Source: Rhodococcus triatomae BKS 15-14 (GTDB taxonomy: Bacteria; Actinomycetota; Actinomycetes; Mycobacteriales; Mycobacteriaceae). Taken from it: a stretch of 64,000 nucleotides of DNA. Location: positions 62,001-126,000 of the forward strand of contig AODO01000012.1 in the NCBI GenBank assembly GCA_000341795.1, given 5' to 3'. How positions within the stretch are numbered: position 1 is the first letter of the stretch; each line of letters begins with the position of its first letter. The notes under the pieces are model-generated. The model was not told the DNA's origin. It made no database searches and saw nothing but the letters and a program-made list of their open reading frames with translations. This document shows positions 36,107 through 46,399 of this stretch, one piece after another. A program made the position numbers and the translations under genes.

Positions 36107-37658
36107 TCGACGCCGCCGCACTCCGGAACCGAACCCGGTGACGGGCCTCGCTGCCGCGTGGGCCCGGTTCGTGGCGTGGCTGGCGCGGCCTCTGGCGTCG
36201 TTCCACCTGGTCGTCACGATCGCGACCCTGCTGACGGTGCTCGGACTCGTGATGGTGCTGTCCGCGTCCAGTGTGGAGGCGTACGCCGACACCGGCTCGT
36301 CGTACAGCATGTTCACGACTCAGGCGACCTTCGCGGTGCTGGGCGCGCTGCTCTTCTACATCGCGCTGCGCACGCCGGTGCGCGTTCTGCGCCGTATCGC
36401 GACACCCGCCTTCGTCGTGTCGCTGTTGATGCTGTTCCTGGTGCTCATCCCCGGTATCGGAACCCTCTCCGGTGGTGCCCGGCGCTGGTTCACGCTGGGT
36501 CCGCTGTCGTTGCAGCCCTCGGAGCTCGCCAAGGTCGCGCTCATCGTCTGGGGTGCTCACGTGCTGGCGACGCGGCCGCGCGGCGCCCCGTGGAAAGAAC
36601 TGGTGGTCCCCCTGGTTCCGGGGGCGCTGGTGGCCTCCTTCCTGGTGATCATGCAGCCGAACTACTCGACGACGGTGACGTTCGTGATCGTCGTCGGGGC
36701 GCTCCTGTGGTTCGCCGGGCTGTCGATGCGGATGTTCGCAGGCGCCGCGATCGGTGTCGGGATCGTCGGCGTAGTCCTGGTTTTCGCCGCCGACTATCGC
36801 GCGGCGCGACTGTTCAGCTTCCTCAACCCGTCCGACGATCCGCAGGGCGCCGGTTACCAGAGCAGGCAGGCGAAGTTCTCCCTCGCCGACGGCGGCTGGT
36901 TCGGGCGTGGCCTCGGTCAGTCCCGGGCGAAGTGGAACTACCTGCCGAACTCCCACAACGACTTCATCTTCGCCATCATCGGCGAGGAGCTGGGGTTCAT
37001 CGGATGCGCCGCGGTCATCGGACTGTTCGCGTTGTTCGCGTATGCCGGGCTCCGGATCTCGATGCGGTCGGTCGACCCGTTCCTGCGTCTGCTGACGGCC
37101 GCGGCGACGACGTGGATCGTCGCGCAGTCGATGATCAACATCGGATACGTCGTCGGTCTGATGCCCGTGACGGGGCAGCAGCTTCCCCTCGTCTCGGCAG
37201 GCGGCACCTCGACCGCCGTGACCCTGCTGATGTTCGGCATCATCGCGAACGCGGCGCGGCACGAACCCGAGGCCGTCGCGGCGTTGCACGCGGGACAGGA
37301 CGGCAGGTTCGGGAGGCTGCTGCGGCTGCCGAAGCCCGAGCAGTACTCGCCTGCGAAGGCGGCCGAGGCACGGCGCGCAGCGGCGGCGAAGGCCGACCGC
37401 AAACGGGCGGCGCAACGAGAGGCGCAGCGTCGATCGGCGCAGCAGCGGGAGCGACGCACCCGCGAGGACCAGCGCCGACGTGAGGAACAGCGCAGACGTG
37501 AACAGCAGCAACGCCGTCGAGCCGAGGCGCCCCGTCGGCAGGAGCCACGCCGCGGGACTCCGCGCCGTGGCCAGGCACTAGCATCGGACCAGCGACGGGA
37601 CCGTTCGTCCGGCCGCGCCCAAGAACGTGGATTTCCTGAACGAGGTTTTCGTAGGTGA
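36093..37658 (+). CDS. ftsW: Septal lipid II polymerase FtsW with long basic C-terminal tail
   Basis: 521 residues, SEDS family. About ten membrane helices span residues 25-395, with [29 protein letters not shown] and the pore-side block [15 protein letters not shown]. It polymerises lipid II with FtsI. From about residue 415 the cytoplasmic C-terminus is a strongly charged Arg/Gln/Glu helix-forming tail of about 105 residues (for example [19 protein letters not shown]), much longer than in E. coli. ATG 36093 lies inside the murD 3' end. murG starts four bases before its stop (GTGA). Confidence 0.95.
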   Translation: MAPPDRRRRTPEPNPVTGLAAAWARFVAWLARPLASFHLVVTIATLLTVLGLVMVLSASSVEAYADTGSSYSMFTTQATFAVLGALLFYIALRTPVRVLRRIATPAFVVSLLMLFLVLIPGIGTLSGGARRWFTLGPLSLQPSELAKVALIVWGAHVLATRPRGAPWKELVVPLVPGALVASFLVIMQPNYSTTVTFVIVVGALLWFAGLSMRMFAGAAIGVGIVGVVLVFAADYRAARLFSFLNPSDDPQGAGYQSRQAKFSLADGGWFGRGLGQSRAKWNYLPNSHNDFIFAIIGEELGFIGCAAVIGLFALFAYAGLRISMRSVDPFLRLLTAAATTWIVAQSMINIGYVVGLMPVTGQQLPLVSAGGTSTAVTLLMFGIIANAARHEPEAVAALHAGQDGRFGRLLRLPKPEQYSPAKAAEARRAAAAKADRKRAAQREAQRRSAQQRERRTREDQRRREEQRRREQQQRRRAEAPRRQEPRRGTPRRGQALASDQRRDRSSGRAQERGFPERGFRR

Positions 37659-38803
37659 GTGAGAGCGGTACGTCGTCCGGCCTTTCCGTCGTCGTCGCGG
37701 GGGGCGGCACCGCGGGCCACATCGAGCCGGCGCTCGCGGTCGCGGACGCTTTGCGGCGCCTCGACCCGTCGGTCACGGTGACCGCGCTCGGAACCGAGCG
37801 CGGACTCGAGACCACCCTCGTTCCCGAACGCGGATATCCGCTGGAGCTGATTCCACCGGTACCGCTGCCCCGCAAGCCGACGACGGATCTGCTGCGCCTG
37901 CCCGGGCGGGTGCGGGCCTCGGTCCGGCGCACCCGCGAGGTCCTCGACGGCGTGCACGCGGACGTCGTCGTCGGCTTCGGTGGCTACGTCGCGCTTCCCG
38001 CGTATCTCGCCGCGGGCAGGGGTGTCACGCGGCGCCGGCGCGCGATCCCGGTCGTGGTGCACGAGGCCAACGCCTCCGCGGGCATCGCCAACAAGATCGG
38101 CGCGCGGCTCGCGTCCCGAGTGCTGGCCGCGGTGCCCGGTTCCGGGGTCGCGGGCCGGGGCCGGTCCGACGCCGAGATCGTCGGCATCCCGGTCCGGTCG
38201 TCGATCACCGGTCTGGACCGTGCGGGACTGCGGGCACAGGCCCGCGAGCACTTCGGGCTGCCCGCCGACGGACCCGTCCTGCTGGTCACCGGCGGATCCC
38301 AGGGCGCGCGATCACTCAACGAGGCCGTGTCGGGCGCTGCGGAGGCGCTCGCGGCGGGCGGGGTGTCCGTGCTGCACGCGTACGGGCCGAAGAACTCCGT
38401 CGAGATCGCGGTGCACAACCCCGCGGCGCCGTACGTCGCGGTTCCGTACCTGAACCGAATGGATCTCGCGCTGGCCGCCGCGGACGCGACCGTGTGCCGC
38501 TCGGGTGCCATGACGGTGGCCGAGATCTCGGCCGTCGGGCTGCCCGCGGTGTACGTGCCGCTGCCGCACGGCAACGGCGAGCAGGAACTGAACGCCCGGC
38601 CGGTGGTCGCGGCGGGCGGCGGACTGTTGGTGGCCGACGCCGACCTCACCTCCGAGTACGTCGCGGAGTCGGTGGTGCCGTTGCTGCGCGATCCGGATCG
38701 ACTCGCCGTGATGGGCTCGGCGGCCGCAGGCGCCGGGCACCGGGACGCGGCCGACACCGTGGCCCGGATCGTCCTCGAGGTTGCGAAGGGTGGTCGGCGA
38801 TGA
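37655..38803 (+). CDS. murG: UDP-GlcNAc:lipid I N-acetylglucosaminyltransferase
   Basis: 382 residues, GT28 fold. The N-terminal glycine loop [20 protein letters not shown] and second loop [16 protein letters not shown] bind lipid I phosphate. The UDP-GlcNAc side has [16 protein letters not shown] and [20 protein letters not shown], then [13 protein letters not shown]. It converts lipid I to lipid II on the inner membrane face. GTG 37655 overlaps ftsW and its stop overlaps murC (ATGA). Confidence 0.96.
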   Translation: MSESGTSSGLSVVVAGGGTAGHIEPALAVADALRRLDPSVTVTALGTERGLETTLVPERGYPLELIPPVPLPRKPTTDLLRLPGRVRASVRRTREVLDGVHADVVVGFGGYVALPAYLAAGRGVTRRRRAIPVVVHEANASAGIANKIGARLASRVLAAVPGSGVAGRGRSDAEIVGIPVRSSITGLDRAGLRAQAREHFGLPADGPVLLVTGGSQGARSLNEAVSGAAEALAAGGVSVLHAYGPKNSVEIAVHNPAAPYVAVPYLNRMDLALAAADATVCRSGAMTVAEISAVGLPAVYVPLPHGNGEQELNARPVVAAGGGLLVADADLTSEYVAESVVPLLRDPDRLAVMGSAAAGAGHRDAADTVARIVLEVAKGGRR

Positions 38804-40314
38804 GCGCGGACAACACACAGAGGCCGGGATCGGCACTGCCCGACCATCTGCAGCGTGTGCACATGGTCGGCATCGGCGGCGCAGGCATGTCGGGGATTGC
38901 GCGGATCCTGCTTGCCCGCGGCGGCCAGGTGTCGGGATCCGATGCGAAGGAGAGCCGAACCGTCCTGTCGCTGCGGGCCCGCGGCGCCCAGGTCCGCATC
39001 GGGCACGACGCGAGTGCACTCGACCTGATCCCCGGCGGGCCGACCGCGGTGGTCTCGACCCACGCGGCGATCCCGAAGGACAACCCCGAGCTGGTGGCCG
39101 CTGCGGAGCGGAACATTCCCGTGATCCTGCGCCCGGCCGTCCTGGCGTCGTTGATGACCGGCCATCAGACGCTGCTGGTCGCCGGAACTCACGGCAAGAC
39201 CTCCACGACCTCGATGCTGGTGGTCGCCCTGCAGCACTGCGGTGTGGACCCCTCGTTCGCCGTCGGCGGGGAGCTCAACGAGGCGGGAACGAACGCACAC
39301 CACGGATCGGGCGCGGTGTTCGTGGCGGAGGCGGACGAGAGCGACGGTTCGCTGCTGCAGTACGACCCGAACGTCGTGATCGTCACCAACGTCGAGGCCG
39401 ACCACCTCGACTTCTTCGGCAGCACCGAGGCGTACGTCCAGGTGTTCGACGACTTCGCCGACCGGATCGCGCCGGGCGGGGTGTTGGTGGCCTGCCTCGA
39501 CGACCCGGGTTCGGCGGCGCTGGCCGAGCGGGTCGCCGCGCGGAATCTGCCGATCCGTGTCATCGGCTACGGCGGTGACGAACCCTCGGGAACCGTGCCG
39601 CTCGCCGCCCGCCTGCTCGACTGGGAGGCCCGGGACGTCGGAGGCGTGGCGCGGGTGCAGTTGACCGGCGAGGACCGGCCGCGCGTCCTGACGCTGTCGG
39701 TTCCGGGCAGGCACATGGCGCTCAACGCCCTCGGCGCGCTGCTCGCGGCCCGGGAGGCCGGAGCCGAGGTCGACGAGATCGTCGAGGGCATCGGCGGTTT
39801 CGGTGGCGTGCACCGGAGGTTCCAGTACACCGGACGTGAGAACGGCGTGCGCGTGTTCGACGACTACGCCCATCACCCGACCGAGGTCCGCGCGGTGCTC
39901 GGCGCGGCCCGCGAGCTGGTCCGCAGCTCCGCCGGCCGGGTTCTGGTCGTGTTCCAGCCACATCTGTACTCGCGGACCTCGGTGTTCGCGACCGAGTTCG
40001 GGGAGGCGCTCGACCTGGCGGACGAGGTCGTCGTCCTCGACGTGTACGGCGCACGGGAGAAGCCGTTGCCCGGAGTGAGCGGCGCACTGGTCGCACACGC
40101 CGTCAGCAGGCCCGTGCACTACCAGCCGGACCTGTCGATGGCGCCGCGTCAGGTGGCGGCCCTCGCTCGCGCCGGTGACGTGATCATCACGATGGGTGCC
40201 GGCGACGTGACGATGCTCGGCAAGGAGATCCTGGGGGCACTGGCCGCGGCGCCCGCGGTGGCCAGGACCCGTGCTCGGACGGACGTGGCAGGGCGGGCCG
40301 GGGAGCAGTGGTGA
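38800..40314 (+). CDS. murC: UDP-N-acetylmuramate--L-alanine ligase
   Basis: 504 residues. N-terminal [18 protein letters not shown] binds the UDP-sugar; ATP loop [13 protein letters not shown] with Lys133; [11 protein letters not shown] and [14 protein letters not shown] are family motifs. It adds the first L-alanine to UDP-MurNAc. ATG 38800 overlaps the murG stop (ATGA). As in other actinobacteria murC sits late in the cluster, directly before ftsQ. Confidence 0.96.
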   Translation: MSADNTQRPGSALPDHLQRVHMVGIGGAGMSGIARILLARGGQVSGSDAKESRTVLSLRARGAQVRIGHDASALDLIPGGPTAVVSTHAAIPKDNPELVAAAERNIPVILRPAVLASLMTGHQTLLVAGTHGKTSTTSMLVVALQHCGVDPSFAVGGELNEAGTNAHHGSGAVFVAEADESDGSLLQYDPNVVIVTNVEADHLDFFGSTEAYVQVFDDFADRIAPGGVLVACLDDPGSAALAERVAARNLPIRVIGYGGDEPSGTVPLAARLLDWEARDVGGVARVQLTGEDRPRVLTLSVPGRHMALNALGALLAAREAGAEVDEIVEGIGGFGGVHRRFQYTGRENGVRVFDDYAHHPTEVRAVLGAARELVRSSAGRVLVVFQPHLYSRTSVFATEFGEALDLADEVVVLDVYGAREKPLPGVSGALVAHAVSRPVHYQPDLSMAPRQVAALARAGDVIITMGAGDVTMLGKEILGALAAAPAVARTRARTDVAGRAGEQW

Positions 40315-41048
40315 GCCGGGGGCGCCGGCCGGAGCGGACGCGCAGTACGGGAACGGGAGTGCGGTCGGGTTCGGCGCCGCGCCCGTCGCGCAGGCGCAAG
40401 CCGCTGTTCCTGACGGTCGCCGTCGTCGCGGTGATCGTGGCACTGACCGCCGTCGCCTGGTTCACGCCGTTGCTCTCGGCCCGCGCGGTGACGGTCGTCG
40501 GCAACGCCGGGGTCACGTCCGAGGAGATCTTGGCGGCTCTCGACGTCCCGACCGGACAGCCACTGCTGCGGGTCGACACCGGAGCCGCGGCGGACCGGGT
40601 GGCGTCCATCGCGAAGGTCGACCATGTGCGGGTCGAGCGGAAGTACCCGTCGACGATCCGTGTCACCGTGGTCGAACGGACGCCTGCGGTCTACTACGAC
40701 GCACCGGAGGGCACGCACCTGATGGACGCCTCGGGGGTTGCGTACGCGATCGAACCGCCGCCGCCCGGGGTGCCGCGTCTGACCGTGGCCACCCCGGCCC
40801 GGGACGACGCCGCCACCACGGACGCGCTGACCACCCTGGCGTCCCTGCCGCCGCTCCTGCGTCCGCAGGTGACGGAGGTGTCGGCGCCTTCGCTGTCGGA
40901 CATCCGGCTCACGCTGACGGACGGAAGGCAGGTCCTGTGGGGGAGCGTGGACGAGTCGGAGCAGAAGGCCGCGATCGTGGGCCCGTTGCTGGGGCAGCCC
41001 GGCCAGGTCTTCGACGTCTCGAGCCCGGATCTCCCCACGGTTCGGTGA
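40311..41048 (+). CDS. ftsQ: Cell division protein FtsQ
   Basis: 245 residues. A basic cytoplasmic N-terminus (about 35 residues), one membrane helix ([20 protein letters not shown]), a POTRA domain ([39 protein letters not shown]) and the FtsQ beta domain. It scaffolds FtsL/FtsB and the septal synthase. GTG 40311 is preferred since it overlaps the murC stop (GTGA); GTG 40308 is an alternative. A 278-base gap follows before ftsZ. Confidence 0.93.
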   Translation: MSRGRRPERTRSTGTGVRSGSAPRPSRRRKPLFLTVAVVAVIVALTAVAWFTPLLSARAVTVVGNAGVTSEEILAALDVPTGQPLLRVDTGAAADRVASIAKVDHVRVERKYPSTIRVTVVERTPAVYYDAPEGTHLMDASGVAYAIEPPPPGVPRLTVATPARDDAATTDALTTLASLPPLLRPQVTEVSAPSLSDIRLTLTDGRQVLWGSVDESEQKAAIVGPLLGQPGQVFDVSSPDLPTVR

Positions 41049-41326
41049 GGATCGCTGCGCGATTCGGATTCCGATGACAAATCGGCGTGTCCGTCGGCGC
41101 GCCTGCTGGAATCAGGGGGGCACCGTGCATAGCGTTTCGCCCAGTCATCCACTTGACATAACTGTAAGTCTATGGTTGAGGTTGAGGGTTTGGCTGCATC
41201 ATCGGTGGCGCAAAGGCGACCGGGCTCACGCGTAGCGTCGGTCCCACAAGTAGCCTCTGCACCACAAGTAACGTCAGCATCGCCAGAAACACCTCAGCGC
41301 GACTACACAACGGAAGGCGAGAGCCC
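41049..41326 (+). other. ftsZ promoter and leader region
   Basis: 278 bases without a gene. TTGACA at 41153-41158 is a perfect -35, within TTGACATAACTGTAAG, a stretch I recall as conserved before mycobacterial ftsZ; no matching -10 at normal spacing is clear. CCACAAGTA occurs twice, at 41244-41252 and 41262-41270. GGAAGGCGAGAG before ATG 41327 supplies the ribosome site. Multiple ftsZ promoters are expected here. Confidence 0.5.
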
Positions 41327-42538
41327 ATGACGCCCCCGCACAATTACCTCGCCGTTATCAAGGTCGTCGGCATCGGCGGCGGCGGTGTGAATGCGGTCAA
41401 CCGCATGATCGAGCAGGGACTCAAGGGAGTCGAGTTCATCGCCGTCAACACCGATGCGCAGGCCCTCCTGATGTCCGACGCCGACGTCAAGCTCGACGTC
41501 GGACGTGAACTGACCCGTGGCCTCGGCGCCGGCGCGGACCCGGAGGTCGGGCGCAAGGCGGCGGAAGACCACAAGGACGAGATCGAAGAGGTGCTCAAGG
41601 GCGCCGACATGGTGTTCGTGACGGCGGGCGAGGGTGGTGGCACCGGCACCGGCGGCGCTCCCGTCGTCGCGTCGATCGCGCGCAAGCTCGGTGCTCTGAC
41701 CGTCGGCGTCGTCACGCGCCCGTTCTCCTTCGAGGGCAAGCGCCGTGGCACCCAGGCCGACAACGGAATCCAGGCGCTGCGCGAGTCCTGCGACACCCTG
41801 ATCGTCATTCCCAACGACCGGCTCCTGCAGCTCGGCGATGCCGCGGTCTCGCTGATGGACGCCTTCCGCTCCGCCGACGAGGTGCTCCTCAACGGTGTCC
41901 AGGGCATCACCGACCTCATCACCACCCCCGGCCTGATCAACGTCGACTTCGCCGACGTCAAGGGCGTCATGTCCGGAGCGGGCAGCGCACTGATGGGCAT
42001 CGGCTCGGCCCGTGGTGACGGCCGCGCCATCCAGGCCGCCGAGACCGCTATCAACTCCCCGCTGCTCGAGGCGTCGATGGAGGGTGCACGCGGTGTGCTG
42101 CTGTCCATCGCGGGCGGCTCCGACCTCGGGCTCTTCGAGATCAACGAGGCCGCCTCGCTGGTGCAGGAAGCCGCACACATCGACGCGAACATCATCTTCG
42201 GCACGGTGATCGACGACTCGCTCGGCGACGAGGTCCGGGTCACCGTCATCGCCGCCGGATTCGACGGCGGCGCGCCCGTGCGGCGCGTCGAGCAGCCGCA
42301 GCAGGCTGCGGCCGGCCGCGGCAACATCGGCGTCGCGCGAGCGGGCGAGATCGGACGGTCCCCGGCCGCCGAGGAGCCGCAGCCCGTTGCTCACACGCCG
42401 CAGCACAGCACCGAATCACGCCGCGAGACGGGCGGTTCGCTGCCCCCGATTCCCGTCGGTGCGACCGCTCGTGCAGTTCCCGTCGCCGAGGACGACGGGG
42501 AGGACGACGTCGACGTCCCGGACTTCATGCGTCGGTGA
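41327..42538 (+). CDS. ftsZ: Cell division GTPase FtsZ
   Basis: 403 residues, tubulin-like. The GTP signature GGGTGTGG is at 103-110; the synergy-loop acids are in [16 protein letters not shown] near 205. The globular core ends near 315, followed by a flexible linker and the conserved actinobacterial C-terminal peptide [11 protein letters not shown], which binds partners such as SepF and FtsW. The N-terminus is very short. Its stop overlaps the pgeF start (GTGA). FtsA and ZipA are absent; SepF, three genes on, takes their place as membrane anchor. Confidence 0.98.
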   Translation: MTPPHNYLAVIKVVGIGGGGVNAVNRMIEQGLKGVEFIAVNTDAQALLMSDADVKLDVGRELTRGLGAGADPEVGRKAAEDHKDEIEEVLKGADMVFVTAGEGGGTGTGGAPVVASIARKLGALTVGVVTRPFSFEGKRRGTQADNGIQALRESCDTLIVIPNDRLLQLGDAAVSLMDAFRSADEVLLNGVQGITDLITTPGLINVDFADVKGVMSGAGSALMGIGSARGDGRAIQAAETAINSPLLEASMEGARGVLLSIAGGSDLGLFEINEAASLVQEAAHIDANIIFGTVIDDSLGDEVRVTVIAAGFDGGAPVRRVEQPQQAAAGRGNIGVARAGEIGRSPAAEEPQPVAHTPQHSTESRRETGGSLPPIPVGATARAVPVAEDDGEDDVDVPDFMRR

Positions 42539-43278
42539 CGGCAGCCGCAGTGACCTCCACGGTCCGGGTCCGTCGGGTCGTCACCTCACGAACGGGTGGC
42601 GTCTCGGCGGCTCCGTACGATTCGTTCAATCTCGGTGACCACGTCGGGGACGATCCCGCTGCGGTGGACGCGAACCGGCGGCGACTCGCCGCCGGGATCG
42701 GCCTGCCGTACGAGCGCCTCGTGTGGATGGAACAGATCCACAGCCGGAACGTCACCGTGGTCGACGGTCCGGTCGGCGCGCCGGTCGAGGCCACCGACGC
42801 GCTCGTCACCGCCGAGCGGAATCTCGCCCTGGTCGTTCTCTCCGCCGACTGTGTGCCGATCCTGCTCTCGGACGACGAGGCAGGCGTGATCGCCGCGGTG
42901 CACGCCGGCCGCGTCGGGGCGCGGATCGGGATCGTGCCCCGGGTGCTCGACGCCATGGTCGCGCAGGGTGCGGAGGTGTCCAGGATCGGCGCTTTCCTGG
43001 GACCCGCGGCCAGTGGCAGGCAGTACGAGGTTCCGGCGCAGATGCAGGCCGATGTGGAGGCTCGTCTGCCGGGCAGTGCGACCACCACCGTCCGCGGAAC
43101 ACCTGGTCTCGATCTGCGTGCCGGTCTGCGGCGCCAGCTGGAAGCCGCGGGTGTCAGCGGTGTGGCCGAGGATCCGCGCTGCACCATCGAGGACTCGACG
43201 TTGTTCAGCTACCGCCGTTCCGGGACCACGGGGCGCATCGCCGGGGCGATCTGGATGGAGTCCGTGGGCAGTGACTGA
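42535..43278 (+). CDS. pgeF: PgeF/YfiH-family multicopper-oxidase-like (laccase domain) protein
   Basis: 247 residues. The family metal triad is present as His69 (in MEQIHSRNV), Cys106 (in SADCVPILL) and His123 (in AVHAGRVGA). In E. coli the homologue (YfiH/PgeF) removes misincorporated L-serine from the muropeptide precursor; other homologues act as adenosine deaminase/phosphorylase, so activity is open. Placement between ftsZ and yggS is conserved in actinobacteria. GTG 42535 overlaps the ftsZ stop; its end overlaps yggS by eight bases. Confidence 0.88.
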   Translation: MTAAAVTSTVRVRRVVTSRTGGVSAAPYDSFNLGDHVGDDPAAVDANRRRLAAGIGLPYERLVWMEQIHSRNVTVVDGPVGAPVEATDALVTAERNLALVVLSADCVPILLSDDEAGVIAAVHAGRVGARIGIVPRVLDAMVAQGAEVSRIGAFLGPAASGRQYEVPAQMQADVEARLPGSATTTVRGTPGLDLRAGLRRQLEAAGVSGVAEDPRCTIEDSTLFSYRRSGTTGRIAGAIWMESVGSD

Positions 43279-44017
43279 CCGCCGTACCCGGATCGCGTCG
43301 GCGCTGGAATCCGTTCGGGAGCGCCTCGGCCGGGCGTGCGCGGCCGCGGACCGTGACCCGGGCACCGTCCAACTGCTTCCGGTGACGAAGTTCTTTCCGG
43401 TGTCGGACGCCCGGATCCTCTACGACCTCGGATGCCGTGAGTTCGGCGAGTCACGCGACCAGGAGGCGTCCGCGAAGGCAGCCGACCTCGCGGAGCTGAC
43501 CGCGGGGGAGCGGACGTCCGCCGCCGACGACGTCCGGTGGCACATGATCGGCAGTGTGCAGCGGAAGAAGGCGCGCTCGATCGCGCGCTGGGCGGACGTC
43601 GTCCACTCGGTCGACGGCGAGCCTCTTGTCGCGGCGCTGTCGCGGGCGGCGGTCGCGGCGCTCGGTGCGGGGGAGCGGTCGGAGCCGCTGCGTGTGCTGC
43701 TGCAGGTGAGCCTGGACGACGACCCCAAGCGCGGCGGCGTTCCGGTCCCGGAGGTGCGGCGATTGTGTGAACTCGCCGCCGCCGCAGAGGGACTCACGCT
43801 CGCCGGGCTGATGGCGGTACCGCCTCTCGATGCGGATCCGGACGCCGCTTTCGCTACACTCGCGGCCACCCACCGCGACGTGCTGCGCGACCATCCGGAC
43901 GCGCGCATGCTCTCGGCGGGGATGACCGCGGATCTCGAGATCGCGGTCCGACACGGATCGACCTGCGTGCGTGTCGGAACCGCGCTGTTGGGTTCGCGGC
44001 CGATAGCCTCGAAATGA
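43271..44017 (+). CDS. YggS-family PLP homeostasis protein
   Basis: 248 residues, a single alanine-racemase-like barrel. The PLP lysine is Lys40 in LLPVTKFFPVSDA; EFGESRDQEASAKA and WHMIGSVQRKKARSI are family blocks, and SAGMTADLEIAVRHGSTCVR VGTALLG closes the phosphate site. It binds pyridoxal phosphate and balances free PLP but has no known enzyme activity. GTG 43271 overlaps pgeF. Homologue of Rv2148c; in other bacteria also next to sepF and yggT. Confidence 0.92.
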   Translation: MTDRRTRIASALESVRERLGRACAAADRDPGTVQLLPVTKFFPVSDARILYDLGCREFGESRDQEASAKAADLAELTAGERTSAADDVRWHMIGSVQRKKARSIARWADVVHSVDGEPLVAALSRAAVAALGAGERSEPLRVLLQVSLDDDPKRGGVPVPEVRRLCELAAAAEGLTLAGLMAVPPLDADPDAAFATLAATHRDVLRDHPDARMLSAGMTADLEIAVRHGSTCVRVGTALLGSRPIASK

Positions 44018-44067
44018 ACTGATCGGCATCCCGACCGATTATCCGCCACGCCAAGGAAGGTCGATCG

Positions 44068-44685
44068 ATGAGCACTCTGCACAAGTTCAAGGCTTACTTC
44101 GGCATGGTTCCCCTCGACGACTACGAGGACGACTACCTCGACGAGCCCCGTCGGGCTCCCAGGAGTTCCCGCTACGAGGACGGAATCGACGGCGGATACG
44201 ACGACGACGGCTACGGCGGCCACGACGAGATCGACGATCGGCAGCCGGCCCCCCGGCGGATGGAGCCGTTGCCGCCGCGCTCGACGCGCCCGGTGCCGCC
44301 GTCCGCGGGCCCGGCACGGTCGACGTCCACGCACGGCTCGCTGGCGGTCAACACGGCCCCGCGCGTCGAGAGCCGTCGCGCCCCGGTGTTCGACGAGGGC
44401 GGTCCGCTGTCGAAGATCACCACGCTGCGTCCCCGGGATTACGGCGAGGCCCGGATCATCGGTGAGCGGTTCCGCGACGGGACTCCGGTCATCATGGACC
44501 TGGTGGAGATGAGCAACGCGGACGCCAAGCGTCTCGTCGACTTCGCGGCGGGACTCGCGTTCGCGCTGCGCGGCTCCTTCGACAAGGTCGCGACGAAGGT
44601 GTTCCTGCTCTCACCCGCGGACATCGACGTCTCCGCGGAGGAGCGGCGGAGGATCGCCGAGAACGGTTTCTACAACCAGAAGTGA
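44068..44685 (+). CDS. sepF: Cell division protein SepF
   Basis: 205 residues. A short amphipathic N-terminal helix ([17 protein letters not shown]) for membrane contact, an acidic, Arg/Pro-rich linker (about 25-110), and the C-terminal SepF core ([38 protein letters not shown]). SepF tethers FtsZ to the membrane and is essential where FtsA is missing. ATG 44068 has AAGGAAGG upstream at good spacing. A hairpin terminator lies 30 bases after the stop. Confidence 0.95.
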   Translation: MSTLHKFKAYFGMVPLDDYEDDYLDEPRRAPRSSRYEDGIDGGYDDDGYGGHDEIDDRQPAPRRMEPLPPRSTRPVPPSAGPARSTSTHGSLAVNTAPRVESRRAPVFDEGGPLSKITTLRPRDYGEARIIGERFRDGTPVIMDLVEMSNADAKRLVDFAAGLAFALRGSFDKVATKVFLLSPADIDVSAEERRRIAENGFYNQK

Positions 44686-44714
44686 CATCCACCCGATACC
44701 GAGGGTGTGATCGA

Positions 44715-44743
44715 CGGGTGCGGCCGGTTTCCGGCCGCACCCG
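44715..44743 (+). terminator. Hairpin terminator after sepF
   Basis: A 13-base-pair perfect stem, arm CGGGTGCGGCCGG, with loop TTT. It separates the ftsZ-sepF unit from the YggT gene, though it may only attenuate. Confidence 0.65.
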
Positions 44744-44799
44744 CGTTGCGAGAGGGACCCGATTGTGAGTGGGACGGAAAGGTCAGGCAGAGTGGTGGA

Positions 44800-45087
44800 G
44801 TGCCCTTGTTCGCGGTGATCTACTTCGTACTGTTCGTTTTCTGGCTGCTTCTCATCGGCCGAATCATCGTCGAGTTCATCCGTACGTTCGCACGGGACTG
44901 GCGTCCGACCGGATTCGTCGTCGTCGTCCTCGAGGCGATATTCACGGTCACCGATCCACCGATCAAGTTGCTGCGGCGACTGATCCCGTCGATTTCGCTC
45001 GGTGGGGTCCGGTTGGATCTGTCCATCATGGTCTTGCTTTTCATCGTGTTCATCCTGATGCAGGTCACTCAGGGACTTGCCGCGTGA
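44800..45087 (+). CDS. YggT-family membrane protein (Rv2146c-like)
   Basis: 95 residues with two membrane helices, AVIYFVLFVFWLLLIGRI and SIMVLLFIVFILMQVTQ, joined by a loop with FARDWRPTGFVVVVLEAIFT and TDPPIKLLRRLIP, the YggT signature. GTG 44800 matches the Rv2146c start; only a weak GTGGAG precedes it. YggT sits between sepF and divIVA in most Gram-positives and is linked to division or osmotic tolerance; no biochemical function is established. Confidence 0.88.
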   Translation: MPLFAVIYFVLFVFWLLLIGRIIVEFIRTFARDWRPTGFVVVVLEAIFTVTDPPIKLLRRLIPSISLGGVRLDLSIMVLLFIVFILMQVTQGLAA

Positions 45088-45234
45088 CGTGCACGGATCG
45101 CGTCGAGGCACGGGCTGTCGGGTCGGGTGTGACAGAATGACCCGGAGTTACAGTGTGAAAACGTGGTCCTGCAGTGTGTGCGTCATAACTGAATGCTTGC
45201 TTGACCGCCAACAGATGCGCGAAGGGATCCTTCC

Positions 45235-46068
45235 ATGCCGCTGACACCAGCTGATGTTCACAACGTCGCGTTCAGCAAGCCTCCGATCGGTAAGCGTGGC
45301 TACAACGAGGACGAGGTGGATGCCTTCCTCGACCTCGTCGAGCAGGAGCTCGCTCGGCTGATCGAGGAGAACGCAGACCTGCGCCAGCGTGTCGGTGAGC
45401 TCGACCAGGAGCTTGCGGACGCCAAGAAGGCGCCGCGTCCGGCCGCGCCGCAGGCCCCGGCGCCGGCACCCGTGCCCGCCCCCGAACCGCCGAAGCCGGT
45501 TGCTCCCGTCGCAGCGGCGGCGCCCCCGCCGCCGCCCCCGGCTCCGGCTCGCGCCGGTGGCACCGAGGAGGCCAACCTGCAGGCCGCCAAGATCCTCGGC
45601 CTCGCCCAGGAGATGGCCGACCGGCTCACCGGTGAGGCGAAGACCGAGTCCGAGCAGCTCGTCTCCAGTGCCCGGGCCAACTCCGAGCAGCTCGTCAGCG
45701 ACGCCCGGACCCGGTCCGACGGCATGGTCGCCGACGCCAAGCAGAAGTCCGAGGCTCTGCTCGCCGACGCGCAGACCCGCTCCGAGACGCAGCTGCGGCA
45801 GGCGAAGGAGAAGGCCGACGCCCTGCAGGCGGACGCCGAGAAGAAGCACACCGAGATCATGGCGACCATCAACCAGCAGCGCAGCGTGCTGGAGGAGCGG
45901 ATCGAGCGCCTCAAGACCTTCGAGCGTGAGTACCGGGTGCGCCTGAAGTCGTACCTGGAGTCTCAGCTCGAGGAGCTGGAGCAGCGTGGTTCGGCGGTTC
46001 CCGTGGACGGCGGCCAGGACGCCCTCGGCTCCGAGGGTTCCAAGTCGTTCGCCAAAGGGAGCAACTGA
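45235..46068 (+). CDS. wag31: DivIVA-like polar growth protein Wag31
   Basis: 277 residues. The N-terminal DivIVA domain ([38 protein letters not shown]) binds curved membrane at the pole; a first coiled coil ends near residue 64. Residues 65-108 form a Pro/Ala linker, followed by a long coiled coil to about 250 ([20 protein letters not shown]). It directs tip growth and wall synthesis. The linker has no Ser or Thr, unlike M. tuberculosis Wag31, which is phosphorylated by PknA on a linker threonine. ATG 45235 has GAAGGGA upstream; TACAGT at 45149-45154 is a possible -10. Confidence 0.95.
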   Translation: MPLTPADVHNVAFSKPPIGKRGYNEDEVDAFLDLVEQELARLIEENADLRQRVGELDQELADAKKAPRPAAPQAPAPAPVPAPEPPKPVAPVAAAAPPPPPPAPARAGGTEEANLQAAKILGLAQEMADRLTGEAKTESEQLVSSARANSEQLVSDARTRSDGMVADAKQKSEALLADAQTRSETQLRQAKEKADALQADAEKKHTEIMATINQQRSVLEERIERLKTFEREYRVRLKSYLESQLEELEQRGSAVPVDGGQDALGSEGSKSFAKGSN

Positions 46069-46142
46069 CCCGGCGCTGTTGGGGCGGCAGTGATGGTTCG
46101 GCCTGACGGTCGTGTCCTGACGGCTCACGGCAGGGGGATCCC

Positions 46143-46382
46143 GTGCTGGTACTGACCCTGGTGATGGCGGCGGTGGGCTTCGCCCTCCTCGTCGTCGCGC
46201 TGATGACGGGTTCGGTGGCGTGGGCGTGGGGTTGCATCGTCGTCTGCGTGATCGGTGCCGTCCTGTTGCTGGTGAGTTCGCTGCGTGGCCCCGCGCCGGC
46301 GACCTCACCCCGGCCGTCCCCGCGTGGCGGTGGCCCGGATCACGAGGATCCGCCCACGGAGCGATTTGACCGGCCCGAGTAG
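46143..46382 (+). CDS. Small membrane protein (Rv2144c position)
   Basis: 79 residues with two adjacent membrane helices (LTLVMAAVGFALLVVALMTG, WGCIVVCVIGAVLLLVSSL) and a Pro-rich, acidic cytoplasmic tail. GTG 46143 has GCAGGGGG upstream. The position after wag31 is that of Rv2144c in M. tuberculosis. Function unknown. The stop codon TAG overlaps TAGTAT (46380-46385), a possible -10 for the following ileS leader. Confidence 0.8.
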   Translation: MLVLTLVMAAVGFALLVVALMTGSVAWAWGCIVVCVIGAVLLLVSSLRGPAPATSPRPSPRGGGPDHEDPPTERFDRPE

Positions 46383-46399
46383 TATCGAGAGACGACATG

